Source: Branchiostoma floridae
Taxonomy: Eukaryota; Chordata; Leptocardii; Amphioxiformes; Branchiostomatidae
Direction of reading: 5' to 3'
NCBI RefSeq assembly: GCF_000003815.2
Contig: NC_049984.1
Coordinates: 26,575,286-26,639,285 of the forward strand
Length of the DNA stretch: 64,000 bases
Below the pieces are notes generated by a model. That model made no database searches. It saw only the letters and a program-made list of their open reading frames with translations, and had not been told where the DNA came from. The position numbers were made by a program, and so were the translations under genes. Shown here piece after piece: positions 21,215 through 31,769 of this stretch. The stretch's first letter is position 1. Every line of letters starts with the position of its first letter.

Positions 21215-22793
21215 GCAGGCCATTTCATGCCGGCTGTGTTAAAAGGACTCTGGAATTGTATGTCCCTTCTGCAAGAGTCAAGTAGTACATCTACTGCAGA
21301 AAAATAACTTTTATTTCTACATAATTCTTTGATTAATTATCTCTGAAAATGTTGGTATTCAGTGTAATCATAAGGCATCATTTAGAATAAGTAAGACAAA
21401 AGTAAAGTCTCTACAGGACTCAAAACGCAAGTTACAAGCGAAACTGCAGAGAATAGAGGAGGACAAATTCCATGAACGCACAGATCTTCACGCCATTGTG
21501 GACACTCTAAATGACAAGATTAAGGACCTTGAGAAGGAAGACAGACAATTACAGGAAAGTTTGATGGACAGCAACACTGTAACCACTTTCTATGAGGGCA
21601 GATATCTTAACCCTATTCGGACCGGGGGGGGGGGGCTTTTGAGGCCCGCGCTAACTTCGATGTCCTATAACGCCAGAACGGCTTACGCTAGAGCCACCAA
21701 ATTTGATGAGTTTTCCTAAAATATTGTTGGCAACAATTCTACGAAGTTTGACAAATTTTCCATTTTTCTTGTTGCCATGGCAACCGTTTGTTGACAGGCA
21801 GTTTTGCCAAAAATCACTATTTTTGGTTCTAACAATGAATTTTTCAAATTTATTTGCTATATTACTGTGATTTTGTTACATAAATAAAATCTTATATTAG
21901 TCAGCATATCTTTCATAATTATATATGCATAAATTATGCTAATTTGATGACGTCATCAGCCCAAAATCCAAGATGGCGGACGGAATGGCCAGATCAAGAA
22001 AAACACGCAAATTATTCCTTAAAATTTGCAACTACCTGGTATTTTTTCATCAAAAACCATCTAAATGAATGAATTTAGTCTATTTCCATTGCCCTTTGTG
22101 ATTATTTGTTGCAAAAAAAGTATTTTTAAAAATTCAAGGTGGTGGATATAATATGGCGGAGCCCAACTCGTATCTTAGATGTGCATGACGTCATTTTATG
22201 ACGTCATATTGACGTCATTGATGTTGATATTGGCAACGCAAGTCGTAATAAACATTATTATTCTGTTATCTGCACTTGTTGTTACATTTTTGCAGCATAA
22301 CTTGAAGTTTTCTGAGAATACCCATTTTTCATGGGTTTGGCCAATGTAATCAAATTGATGACATCATAATTACGTCATCTTACGTCAACGTAACGTCAAA
22401 CGTCACATACTTGTCAGATATTATGTTGAAATCATGTCCTGAAAATTTGGTGGCCCTGCGACACGTCGTTTCAGAGTTATAGGACTTAGAAGTGGAGGGC
22501 CTCAAAAGCCCCCCCCCCGGTCCAGGGATGACCAAAAAAGCCCGGTCTGAATAGGGTTAATGAAATCAGAAAAGTCATCATAAACCTCTTGAGTCCAGGA
22601 GCATCTATCAAGAAAGTGGACAATATCATTAATACAGTTGTAACCAAACTAGCGGGGGAAACCGTGGATCGCCTTCCCAGCCAGGACCTTAAGTCCAGAC
22701 AAATTGTTGAGGCAAGGATTCTGGGCGATCGGCAGGTTGCCGAAGCGATCATTGTAGGAGCTGCAACTTTTTATCCAGTCCGGCTGTGCAATT
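21215..22793 (+). pseudogene. Coiled-coil transposon protein, interrupted by a TTAA element
   Basis: Left part, about 21,420-21,610: a Lys/Glu/Gln heptad segment (KLQAKLQRIEEDKFHERTD, LNDKIKDLEKEDRQLQESL) then VTTFYEGRY. A RING-like Cys pattern (SCRLC, VCPFCKSQV) precedes it at about 21,215-21,290 in another frame. The frame is cut by a 946-bp element at a TTAA. Right part, 22,557-22,793: NEIRKVIINLLSPGASIKKV, KLAGETVDRLPSQDLKS, QIVEARILGDRQVAEAI, then a stop. The codon phase agrees on both sides of the TTAA, so the ORF was open when hit. The (Y/F)-x-x-x-R-Y-x-x-x-I-R block followed by an L-P-S segment recurs in unnamed transposon proteins. Confidence 0.5.
21611..22556. mobile_element. TTAA-flanked non-autonomous transposon with G-run ends
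   Basis: TTAA occurs at both borders (21,607-21,610 and 22,557-22,560). The ends are inverted: left CCCTATTCGGACCGGGGGGG, right (read inward) CCCTATTCAGACCGGGCTTT. Further in, both sides show the same G-run followed by CTTTTGAGGCCC; the left lacks about 25 bp present on the right. TTAA plus CCCT-type termini suggests the piggyBac superfamily, with Kolobok (also TTAA) as the alternative. The interior is AT-rich, contains several TGACGTCA-like phrases and has no transposase. The ends translate as the spurious NPIRTGGGG and LFRPG strings seen in many predicted proteins of invertebrates. Confidence 0.8.
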
Positions 22794-23130
22794 AAAAACC
22801 ACCTTAAAATCAATGATAGATATGTAGTTCTCCTGTCGAATGGACAGATGAGGAGGCAGACAGGCTTTTTGCCTGCTTGCATGACTTTTTATGGTGAAGG
22901 AGGCAAATCCTTCTACACCCTCTCGTCTATTGGAGCACAATACCCATGGAAAGACCATTACATTTTTCGAAATCATACTTAGTCTAAATTAATTTGTAGA
23001 CAAAATGAAAGACATGTTTGGCATCTGTCCAGGTATATACCAAGGTCAGGTTGAAGATAAAGTCTGTGCGTCTGTACACCCAGTACAACAGGACTAATGA
23101 CAGTATTTGTATCACTTCATCAGCTAATTC
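22794..23130. other. No gene seen
   Basis: Transition sequence with possible exon text (QADRLFACLHDFLW-like, 22,860-22,895) that cannot be framed securely. Confidence 0.3.
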
Positions 23131-23149
23131 TGATTGTTTTTGCGTATCT

Positions 23150-23310
23150 TAAGTCACTAGCAAATCTGGAACCCATGAAAGTTCACCTGACAGGTGCTTT
23201 GGCACATGGACAGAAGAAGGCCTTCATTTATGCCTGGACGCCAAAGTTCCATATGGACACCAATATCACAGTCAACGTTTTGATACGTATCCTCCTTGAG
23301 ATAGCTAAGG
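23150..23310 (+). pseudogene. Exon of a DUF7869-like transposon protein
   Basis: The exon reads NLEPMKVHLTGALAHGQKK, then FIYAWTPKFHMDTNITVNVL and ILLEIAK, and ends at a perfect donor AAGGTAAGTC near 23,311. The (V/I)-x-G-x-x-x-H-G ... Y-(A/V)-W ... D-(T/S)-N-x-T-x-x-(V/L)-L spacing resembles the first half of an RNase-H-like domain (DUF7869-type, as I recall it). The exon at 28,390 matches the second half of the same domain (GHAHEDID), so they could be parts of one gene spread over 5 kb with later insertions, or two copies. Confidence 0.4.
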
Positions 23311-23755
23311 TAAGTCACCGAGGCTACTTATAGGCTTTACAAATGCACATTCTAACACAATAATTCAGTGTACGGCTGGACATGGGAAATTGTTCCTGAT
23401 CATTGTTATTTACATGTAACGTTACATCTATATAAGAATGTTTTACATGCTAAAAATGAAATGTGAAAGAAAAAAAAATGATATGAATTTGAACATTGAT
23501 TTGTCTTTGTCAGTAAGGCTAGCCCTTTCTAATAGCCATAGGTTAGTTATAGTTAACAGCCATAGGCTAATGTTATATCGGAAATGTTTGTAATGAGGGA
23601 ACACAAATTAGTGTTATAGCCGTTAGGTGGGATGACAAAGACGGCGATTTGTTCTACCACGGAAAATGCGTCTGCCAACCCGTGTGTATCCCTGTTCTGT
23701 TATCATATGTCAGGCCAGTGCCGACTCATGTTTTTCTCATTAAATCATTTCTGGT
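23311..23755. other. Intron-like AT-rich sequence
   Basis: Sequence after a consensus donor, with no ORF of note. AGCCATAGG-type phrases repeat near 23,535-23,570. Confidence 0.3.
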
Positions 23756-23759
23756 ATTA

Positions 23760-23901
23760 CCTGGACCTGGCAGTACAACTCAGAGAGCGGGGCTCAGCAT
23801 CTCTGAAGGAGCTGGCGGAGCTGGCCCAGCATTTCCTGACTGCCCACCGAAAAGACCTGGGCAAAGAGGAGAAGGGGAAGAAGCCAGCACAGGACCGATA
23901 A
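23760..23901 (+). pseudogene. Short gag/SCAN-like helix fragment
   Basis: The frame reads YYLDLAVQLRERGSASLKEL, AELAQHFLTAHRKDLG and a Lys-rich tail before a stop at 23,899-23,901. The L-R-x-R-x-x-x-(T/S)-L-x-E-x-x-x-L-A-x-x-(F/Y)-L-x-A-H-R helix is typical of the C-terminal part of retroelement gag or SCAN domains. Too short for firm assignment. Confidence 0.3.
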
Positions 23902-25690
23902 TGAAGAGGCACCAAGTCACATTAATTAAAATTCACAGAAAGATTGCATCCTGTTTTTTAAGTTTCACGGCAGACTAGTATAAGAATTGAACCATCATTT
24001 ATTCAATTTTTGCACTTCAAGATGTTATTAACCGGCAAGGACCTGGAATGTTGACGTAAATTTGTCCACGGATGTAGACTTATTTCCTCTCGGGTTATCA
24101 CTCAAAGAAGTATTGAACTAGCCTGTACGTTACTGGTTTACTTCTGTAAGAAATGTGAAACTTTGTATTGAGCTGATCGTGTGACGCCAAACATACATTT
24201 GCAACCACACCTGAAAGGTTGTATGGAGGATTTTGGACCTGTCTAATCCTCTTGGCTATTCAGCTTTGAAAGGCTCAGTGGAATATTGGGTGACCAAATG
24301 CAACCCAATCACAAACGTGACGTTGAATTGCTGTTAATGAGAAAATTTAACAAGCAAAGACATCTTCTTGATATAGGTGAAAAGCATTTGAATGAATCTT
24401 TCTCTCAACTAACATCTTCTCTGGAAAACATTCTAAAAGACAGCAGAGGAACCACTGATGGTGTAGGAGTTGAAAATTGGGGGGAGGTGGTACCATCATT
24501 CAGTTTGCAAAATGTATAGCTCCAGATCTTGTAAATGATGGCTTTGAGAATGTTGTAGCCATGTATAGGACTATCCATCCCTTCCGCCAACTTCATTCAT
24601 ACCTACGTCATATCTGAAACGGAAAACCATAACTTTAAAACGGAGGTGTCATTGGTTCACAGACGTCGCGGTCGTCTAGATCATCTTACATCCTAGCCCA
24701 CTGGGCTGGCACCGATGGCCACAACTACAACCTAGACGCACAGCTTTACCAAATTAGGCTGTTTGCCTTAGATGTTGCAGATGTTGTGAATAGTAATAGC
24801 AGCGCTGATGCCAAAATATCTCATATAAAGGTTTGTTTCTTTCTCTGTAGAATTTGTAACATATAAAGTCACAAACCGAGAAACATGTGACAGTATTTTA
24901 AATGTGACACAAACTAGCGAGGCAACTTGGCACCCCAGTCAATGACAAAAGTACGGTTGGCACAGAAAAGGTCTGAAATGAAGTCACAGTAACTTTTTTC
25001 ATTGTATAACATGTATAAAGTTACAAATTTATACATGTCAAAAGTCACAGTAACAGTGAATTGGTTGCTGGTTCTCTTTGATTAAAAGTACCTTAGTATG
25101 AAAACAAAAACTGAAGACAAAACCCAGACACTGCATCTTCAATATCTTTTTAAACATGCTAGAGATTGACTCATACCTAGATCTAGAAACTGGAGGCTTT
25201 GCAGAGGAAATTTCACTGTCAACTTTTGAAGGTAAAATCTATAGAATATTTATAAACCCGGACCAAAGACATAATTTGTAAAGGAAAATTCGTATTACTG
25301 AATATCATTTTGTACCTTCAGGATGAAAAACTTTCACATCCTCGGTCACAACCTACAATGCAGGATTTAATGATCTGTGTCAGATACTGATCTGATCTTA
25401 AATGATTTATGATAAATACTTTTTTGTTTTGTTACAACGCTGGCGACCGCGCAGGGCACAGGTACATGCTGAAAACATCACAAGATAAAGGGTAAGCTTT
25501 TATACTTGTTAATAATTTAAGCATCAAGAACTGAAAGTCAGAACAACATAAGGTTTTTATCAGGCACAGCACATAGTCTTCCTTTGAGTGTCAAGAGGAC
25601 GTCCTAGAATGCACTCCTTAGTAATTAATGAGGAAGACTTCAAATAAAACTAAAAAGGTTATTGCCACAAAATGACGTTTTCCTATTGCA
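23902..25690. other. Mostly non-coding with two weak coding patches
   Basis: Patch 1 at 24,286-24,519 (+) has DVELLLMRKFNKQRHLLDIG and LTSSLENILKDSRG and could be an exon. Patch 2 at about 24,690-24,830 (+) reads HWAGTDGHNYNLDAQLYQIR and LFALDVADVV, ending before GGTTTGTT. Neither is recognised. The remainder is AT-rich with no supported feature. Confidence 0.3.
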
Positions 25691-25757
25691 CTAGGCACCT
25701 GCAAAAAGAAAGAAGAGAGAAAAAGCGTGTCAGCTATGGGGATTACAATATGTTATA

Positions 25758-25950
25758 ATGGGCGAAGAAAACTGGGATTTATTGGGGATTGACCTTACAG
25801 GACCATTACCAGAGACACCACGTTGGAACAAGTACGTATTCACATGTACCGACTATTACACTAAGTGGGACGAGACCTATCCCATTAAGAGCAAGTCAGC
25901 TGAGGAGGTGGCCGCCTGTATATTGAAGATATATTATTGGCATGGAGCAT
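25758..25950 (+). pseudogene. Gypsy-type integrase core fragment
   Basis: The frame contains NWDLLGIDLTGPLPETPRW, then YVFTCTDYYTKWDETYPIKS and SAEEVAACILKI, ending WHGA. The D of G-I-D-L-T-G-P and of T-D-Y-(Y/F)-T-K-W are the first active-site Asp and a conserved core Asp of retroelement integrases (rve fold). The homology ends abruptly at about 25,950, before the second and third catalytic residues. The frame then runs into unrelated coding-like sequence, an accidental fusion. Confidence 0.75.
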
Positions 25951-26700
25951 CTATGAGGGGGTTTAGTGAAGACGCTATAAGTTTTGCTCATCATGGAAAC
26001 AAAATTCCTAGGCCACAACCTAAGGTCATTTTTATGAACATTCCTTCCCAAAAGGTACATGTCATCTACTGTGTGAAGAAAGTTGGCTTTCTATTTGAGA
26101 CAGAAACAGAATGTCTACCCGATGACGATTACTTCGAAGTAAAGGACATTTGTGCTGTAGCTGATGAAGCTGACGAGGTGATAGTAAGGGTGAGTTTACA
26201 CTATTTACCACTGTCCACTACAAATCTGCAGAAATGACCCAGTCCCAAGGGAGCTATCACTGTTATCTACGTAACTGTTATCTTCTATGTCATGATAGGG
26301 AATGTCTATTGTCCTGAACAAAATTAAACTAAGCTGGAAAAGTGAGAGGTAGTCCGGATTTAACATGTCTGTCGGAATTATAGTGTCGCTTGTTCTACTT
26401 AGTTGTACAGAACCTTCAACAGAGTAGTGACAGTCGGACTACCATATGTAACCCCTGCAGGAAACGAGAATCTAAGGGTGCAAGAAGGGCAGTGGAAGGA
26501 TCACGGATCGAGCACATGTGGAAGCGCCTATGTCAACACGCTGACTCTGGTCATGTGGACAAACTTGCTACAGCGTTCAGGAATTGTCCGGACGGGCCAT
26601 ACACCATTCTGGCTGTCCACATAGTTTGGGTGACGTCAGCGGAGTTTAACAGTAAGAACTTGCAGTGCTACACGCCTGCAGAGGTGGTATCATGCAGGAG
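25951..26700 (+). pseudogene. Two unrecognised exon-like segments
   Basis: Segment 1 (to about 26,190) reads KVIFMNIPSQKVHVIYCVKK, LPDDDYFEVKDICAVADEAD and ends at donor AAGGGTGAGT. Segment 2, from about 26,407 after TTGTACAG, reads NLQQSSDSRTTICNPCRK, EHMWKRLCQHADSGHVDKL and CPDGPYTILAVHIVW, and ends about 26,700 (CAGGAGGTTCG). They precede a MULE core exon and may be its N-terminal exons. Two Cys in ICNPC and one in RLC are the only motif-like residues. Confidence 0.35.
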
Positions 26701-26797
26701 GTTCGTAACTATAATAGACGTATATCTTAATATCGTTGTAAAACGTTAATAAAAGTAAATATGATCATTTCATATTAACTATGTGGAATTATTTTAA

Positions 26798-27240
26798 GTG
26801 GAAGGTATTAGACTTGAAGAAGCTGAGTGCACCGCCTTGTACATGAACGGTACATTCAAGAGCTGCCCCCGTTACACACAGTTCCTGACGATACATGGAC
26901 TGTATCATGAAAGAGTCGTCCCGTTTGTCATGGGCCTCTTGGCGGAGAGGACAATCGGGGCGTACCGTCAGATCTTGCTGCATGTGAAGGCCAGAGTGAG
27001 GCAAGTGACCCGCCATCACCTTCCTCCTCGGCGAGTCGTGATGGACTTTGAAGTTGGTCTCATGACGGCGACTGAAACGGAGTTTCCGCGCGCAACCATT
27101 TCAGGATGCCACTTCCACTTTTGTCAAAGCCTCTGGCGCCGTATCCACAACCTGGGACTGGCAAGAGCGTACAAGGAGGATCGATTAATGTTGTCAACAC
27201 TGTTTATTACTGTTTTTAATTTTTGTTTTCTGCATGTGCC
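26798..27240 (+). pseudogene. MULE transposase catalytic core, first Asp replaced
   Basis: The frame reads YMNGTFKSCPRYTQFLTIHG, then VPFVMGLLAERTIGAYRQIL, RRVVMDFEVGLMTATETEFP and GCHFHFCQSLWRRIHNLGLA. The order x-D-G-T-F-K, (V/I)-P-x-(V/F)-x-x-L-L, (D/M)-F-E, G-C-x-F-H-(F/Y)-x-Q-x-(L/I)-W-R marks MULE transposases. The usual first catalytic Asp of D-G-T-F is Asn here (AACGGT). The second (MDFE) is present. A catalytically dead copy. The frame is open to 27,301 but the last ~20 codons look like intron read-through (TTTATTACTGTTTTTAA). Confidence 0.75.
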
Positions 27241-27299
27241 TCAGTTCCTGCGAAAGTACAACTACATATCAATGGCCAGTCCTGTGAAAGTGTTCAGCA

Positions 27300-27690
27300 G
27301 GTAATGTATTACATTGAAGTAAGTTTCACTTGTAACTTGTTGCATACATGTATTACATAAAAGTAAGTTTTATTTTACGAAGAGCGCACACTTTGGCAAG
27401 GCGGTCACGTTGCTAGGGTATGAGCCTCTTCACTATCACGAGAGTTGAAGCAGACGAAGCGCTGAACGGAGCATGTGGCATGAAAACGTTACACCAGATT
27501 TTTGAAGAGTGACAACGGGCCACCTCAAACATTGAAAGAACTGAGGCAGACATAAGATTAGAACCATGCCACGAAGAGAAAGACCGCCTGGACATGTAAT
27601 GGCTGACCTTCAGCGCAGTCTGGCTGCATTGCGCTCTACTTCCAGCAGCATGTTGCACAAGGTGACGGCGAAATAAAGGCCGTCAACAAC
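27300..27690. other. Decayed coding text, no clear gene
   Basis: Fragments such as GKAVTLLGYEPLHYHES-like text near 27,400 suggest decayed exons, but several stops intervene. I make no functional call. Confidence 0.25.
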
Positions 27691-27822
27691 AGAATGCGTT
27701 ATAACCTGGACGTGGAGACAAATGGCAGGAGAGGACGGCCGCGTTACTGTGTCAATAGAGAACAAATCGACTTCCTGGAGTACGGAGAACGCTTCTCCTG
27801 GTCGGGCACTGCGGGTATTCTC
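27690..27822 (+). pseudogene. Exon of an integrase-associated transposon protein
   Basis: The + strand reads MRYNLDVETNGRRGRPRYCV and NREQIDFLEYGERFSWSG, then donor CGGTAAGC near 27,823. The (T/N)-G-R-x-G-R-P-R-(Y/F) ... (R/K)-E-Q-(I/L)-x-F-L-x-x-x-(F)-(S/T)-W segment is a common N-terminal block of uncharacterised proteins that carry an integrase-like core in fish, lancelets and corals. It is a single exon; the downstream core was not found next to it. Confidence 0.45.
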
Positions 27823-28385
27823 GGTAAGCTATCATCATGTTCAAAAGGTATTCAATAACTTCCAATTCCTTCAAAAAGGGTATGTCAATAGCAGTGTTGT
27901 TACAAAACAACGTCTCAAATTAGAATCAAGGCCCACTATAATAACACCTATGTCATGTCATGTTTCCCTCTGGGGTGGACGGTAGACCAGGGACGTACAG
28001 AAGGCCAGGGCGGGCACTGGACTCAACAGTTTCTGGGTCCGCAATGAATCAACCAAACAGGGTCCCAATTTAGTCCTCACGTGGAAGACACTAACTGGTA
28101 AAGGTTAAATCCAGACAGACCGAGCTTTGTTCTTTCGTACAGCCTAGCCTCTTTGCCTACTAATTAAGGACCACTATAATAATTGTTGACTGAGCAAGTC
28201 TATCTCACACTGCAATTCTGCCTGCACAGTAAAAGAATTGAAGCAGCTAACTCCGCATTTTTGCAAGACATTTATGACATCCCATAACGCAGTCAAGAGG
28301 GATAATAGTTATTTTCCACATTTCCTAATATGTTCTTAACATGAGAAAACATGCCTACTTCATTGTATGTTAACACTGCATGTCT
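27823..28385. other. Intron-like sequence
   Basis: Sequence between two good splice sites. No internal feature seen. Confidence 0.3.
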
Positions 28386-28389
28386 CTCT

Positions 28390-28566
28390 TCTTCAAACTC
28401 AGGTCAGACTTGGCTTCCTGATTGTGGGGCACGCCCATGAAGACATCGACCAATTCTTCAGCCGCATTTCAAACACCCTCAAAAAATGTAACGCCGCCAC
28501 ACTTCCAGAACTGGAGTTTTTCGGAAGTTTATACCGTAAAATCTACCACTCTCCTGTCATGAAATG
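28390..28566 (+). pseudogene. Exon with GHAHEDID motif, DUF7869-like
   Basis: After an acceptor (CTTCAAACTCAG) the frame reads VRLGFLIVGHAHEDIDQFFS, then ISNTLKKCNAATLPELE and a hydrophobic/aromatic end before TGA. V-G-H-(T/A)-H-E-D-(I/V)-D-x-x-F-(S/G)-R is a highly characteristic block near the end of a transposon-associated RNase-H-like domain (DUF7869-type). It pairs in order with the exon at 23,150. A following exon-like piece at about 28,650 (VIFLTDDGVGVEVDWPQGH) is the expected continuation and runs into the 38-bp minisatellite. Confidence 0.5.
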
Positions 28567-28713
28567 ATGAGTGCACCTATATTGAAGTCTAAACATAAAC
28601 ATCTTCTATATAGATAAGAAAATTGTTAATAGTGCTTTTCAATTCCAGGTCATCTTCTTAACAGATGATGGGGTTGGTGTTGAGGTGGACTGGCCACAAG
28701 GTCACATTGACCG

Positions 28714-28902
28714 GTGGGGTCAGCTACTTCCAGCCAACCATGTGCCACGCCGTGGAGTTAGCCACTTCCAGCCAACCATGTGCCACGCCGTGGGGTTAGC
28801 CACTTCCAGCCAACCATGTGCCACGCCGTGGGGTTAGCCACTTCCAGCCAACCATGTGCCACGCCGTGGGGTTAGCCACTTCCAGCCAACCATGTGCCAC
28901 GC
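28714..28902. repeat. 38-bp minisatellite, 5 copies
   Basis: CTTCCAGCCAACCATGTGCC starts at 28,727, 28,765, 28,803, 28,841 and 28,879, an exact 38-bp period, followed by ACGCCGTGGGGTTAGCCA. Copies are almost identical, so the expansion is recent. 38 is not a multiple of 3, so the expansion destroys the reading frame of the exon in which it lies (28,650 onward). Confidence 0.95.
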
Positions 28903-29341
28903 AATGGATATCGCAACCAGACAGCTGAGACTAAAAGACCTGGTTCAGTCGGGTACACACAAGGACCAGCCCACTGTCTCATATGTCTGGTGGCACGAAC
29001 TCCATATGAAGTTCCTCTAGGTCATCCCTCCCCTGCGCTGGATCCAAGAAGAGAGGTGGAGCCTAAATACATTTATCCCGTACCAGTAGGAAGGTAATGT
29101 AAGATAAAGATATCAGTGTGATTCTGTGTCGAAATCATTACTACTTATAATCTAATTTTTATACATGTACAAAACATTGCATTTTTGCAAATATGTGGAC
29201 ATGAAAACCGACTTGAAAATGAGACATAACCTTTTGGCCTGCATGAAATGTATCATTGTTACGCTGACGGTTGTTCTAAATATTCTTTTGATTTCAAGAT
29301 AACCATGTATTGACAGTACGCCAGAAATATTTATTCAATAG

Positions 29342-29544
29342 GCAGGGGATGTCAATGGTGCCTCCAGAGGTGTGAGAGAGGTCATCAGTCACTACTTAAG
29401 GCTGCCAGCAAACAGTCACCTGATTGCTGGCGACGATCCTGTCATCAGTTTCCGGTACAGCCTTGATAGAAGACCACAAAACAAGAACACCACGATTGGT
29501 ACAATCATGGCCTGCATCACACAAGTCAGAAGCCATGGACAATA
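29342..29544 (+). pseudogene. Unrecognised exon-like ORF
   Basis: A frame of about 65 codons from an acceptor-like TTCAATAG to a TAG near 29,544: DVNGASRGVREVISHYLRL, ANSHLIAGDDPVISFRYSL, then TTIGTIMACITQVRSHGQ. It is stop-free and coding-like in composition. Family not recognised. Confidence 0.3.
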
Positions 29545-30590
29545 GCCGCACTGTCCAGGATGAGTTTTGTGTGTTTCTTTAAATTATGCAAAAAGTATAT
29601 ACCATATTCATGTCGTCCTTATTTAAAAATTTAAAAATAAAAAAAAATCTATCACAAGTCTTACTGAATGGAAATTTTCCAGTAGGAGATCTTATTTTCC
29701 ATATTGTATGTAAAGTTGTCTATCAAATTGACTTCCACCAATGTCAAAGATCCCTTGTCTATGATGTGAAAGTTTTCTTGAGATGCCTTTTTAAGGCTTT
29801 AAATGTCTGGAGCTATTCTATGTATATTCGTTGGTTAGCAAAACGGTTAAATGAAACATTTATAAGATTATGAAAAGAGAATATCAAAATTATTCTTAAA
29901 ACTTAACTTTTTCCTTTTTTTGTGATAACTTTTTTCAGGCAAAGAGGATTAGGAGGAACAAGTCCGTTCCGGGTCACGGGTATTCAGAGAAATCAATGAC
30001 CTACAAGAGAATGGGTTGGACTTGTTCCTTGGACATGATGAAGATGGCCAGGAGAGAAGGAAGCATGTACGAATCAATTGGTAAGGAGCAGAAAGGCAAA
30101 TACTCTGCAGACTATCATCGGCCTGATGCTGGTCGCCAGGACATCAAGTGACAAAGGTTTTGTGTCTTCTATTATAGAATACTTGTGTTCAAACATAGAA
30201 TAGTCATGTTGCTACTTACAGTTACATACTTAGATCAGTTGTAATGATATATCATACATGACAGTCACATGGTAGGGTATTTAACACATTGTTCCATTCA
30301 TACATTTATACATGTGGGCCTAATCATACCCACGGTATGATAATTTGGCATATGGTTCTTCTTTTTTGACTCACATTTCTGTTTTTATTTCACAGGGCCA
30401 TTCAAATATTTAACCATAGCGGTTTAAGTGTGTCCACCAACAAAGTGTGGAAAGTGGTCAAAGAGTATGCAGAAGCAAGACGTCAGGACACCCTCAAATC
30501 GGATGAGTTGTGGACGTAGACAACGTTAACGTTATGAAGTGGGTCAAGAAAGTGCGGAAAGGTAGTCGGTCTAGTCCGTAGACAGATGGA
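29545..30590. other. AT-rich with one exon-like patch
   Basis: At about 29,939-30,090, after TTTTTTCAG, one frame reads INDLQENGLDLFLGHDEDGQ and is followed by a stop. Another frame ends at donor TTGGTAAGG. Unrecognised. A second patch follows an acceptor near 30,395 (HSNI-FNHSGLSVSTNKVWK-like). The rest, including 30,160-30,380, shows nothing. Confidence 0.25.
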
Positions 30591-30591
30591 G

Positions 30592-30800
30592 GGTTAAGAT
30601 TCTATGTAGACTATCGTAAACTGAATGCAAGAACACATAGGGATGCATTTCCGTTACCCAGCAAGTCAGTCGTTGCGGACAGCAGATGCGTTATCTGGAC
30701 TGGTTACGTTGACAAACAAGGATATGGAAGCATCAAGGTCAGATCACACTTCGATGACAGGCAGTTCACGCTCATGTGGGAAGAGAAGCAAACTCTTGAA
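30592..30800 (+). pseudogene. Gypsy-type reverse transcriptase fragment, frameshifted
   Basis: The + strand reads GGLRFYVDYRKLNARTHRDA and FPLP, the start of the RT palm of Ty3/gypsy elements (R-F-x-V-D-Y-R-x-L-N). The frame then shifts and continues, diverged, as ADALSGLVTLTNKDME, which corresponds to the S-L-x-x-L-x-G-x-x-x-(F/Y)-(S/T)-x-x-D segment. The catalytic YVDD block is absent. An isolated remnant, not adjacent to the integrase at 25.8 kb. Confidence 0.65.
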
Positions 30801-30899
30801 CAAAACAAGACTTGAGTTCAAACCGTCTCATTCGGATTTCCTTCATAATGATGACAAAACAAAGCAGGTGTCCACTTTACAAGGGCTTAGGCCTTAATT

Positions 30900-31210
30900 T
30901 GCCGTTGATTTCTGTATACATCACACTTTCACAGCTGCTAAAACCTCCCTGAGTTACGAGTATTACCTTGCGGTTTTAGGAACATTGAAAAATAATTCGC
31001 AATATAAAAACTTAAGTAAAAAGTAGTAATGCATCCAACAAAAGATTTTCTCTTTACATAAAGTTTCACATTACCTACAGTGGACACGTAATGACGACAG
31101 TATGTCATGCAGTCCTTTTACACTAACTTTTCAATGCATTGCTGGTCAGGTACTAGTACTAAAAGCTAACTGTTCAATTATCATGCTAGCGTCATTATTA
31201 GTTATTAGCT
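30900..31210. other. No gene seen
   Basis: AT-rich with no supported feature. Confidence 0.4.
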
Positions 31211-31394
31211 TAGACTCTGGATATCAAAATGAGTCTTGGTATGTTTCAGATCAGCTTCTTTTGCACCCTCCTTGAGCTGGCTGGTAAAATGCCCACTTCC
31301 AGGCACGACCCACTGGAGCTAGAAGGTAACAAACTTCCATAGGGAAAACTAGGAAGAAGAACTAGCACTGGCAATGACACATTTATAACACCTC

Positions 31395-31630
31395 AAAGGG
31401 AGCCCGCACCAGACTCGTCGAGTAGTTTTAGATGATCTTTCCAGACAGTACTTAGCTGACATGAATGTGCCTTGTGAAGATGGAGTTGCTATGAAATACC
31501 TTGAAGCTTCTGCACGCCACCCAAAAACTAACCGAATTTGCGAGTACAGGTGTGAAGAGAAGGAAGCTAAGTCACAGTCCCGCAGCATCTCTTCTGTGGT
31601 AGCTCACAAAGGGGTGGACCTGCTTTTCTT
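31395..31630 (+). pseudogene. Unrecognised exon
   Basis: One stop-free frame reads HQTRRVVLDDLSRQYLADMN, VPCEDGVAMKYLEASARHPK and CEYRCEEKEAKSQSRSISS, ending LLFFG before a donor-like TGGTAGGATA. It has the compositional look of coding sequence. A smaller exon-like patch (FFCTLLELAGKMPTSRHD) lies at about 31,248-31,325. Family unknown. Confidence 0.35.
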
Positions 31631-31769
31631 TGGTAGGATACAATATTTCCTCTTGGTTGGTAAATGTGAGGTGGCATGTATAAAATAGTACGAGATAGGG
31701 GAACAAGACGAAGAGACAGGGCTATGGAAGGTTGAAGTGGGTTGATGACCAGGATTTCTTTGATGTAAT

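Noticed and set aside
22486-22752. Minus-strand ORF containing LFRPGFFGHPWTGGG
   Set aside because: It is the translation of the TTAA element's terminal region plus antisense of the coiled-coil ORF.
25758-26237. Single 159-codon gene
   Set aside because: Only the first ~65 codons are integrase; the rest is unrelated exon-like text fused by chance at about 25,950.
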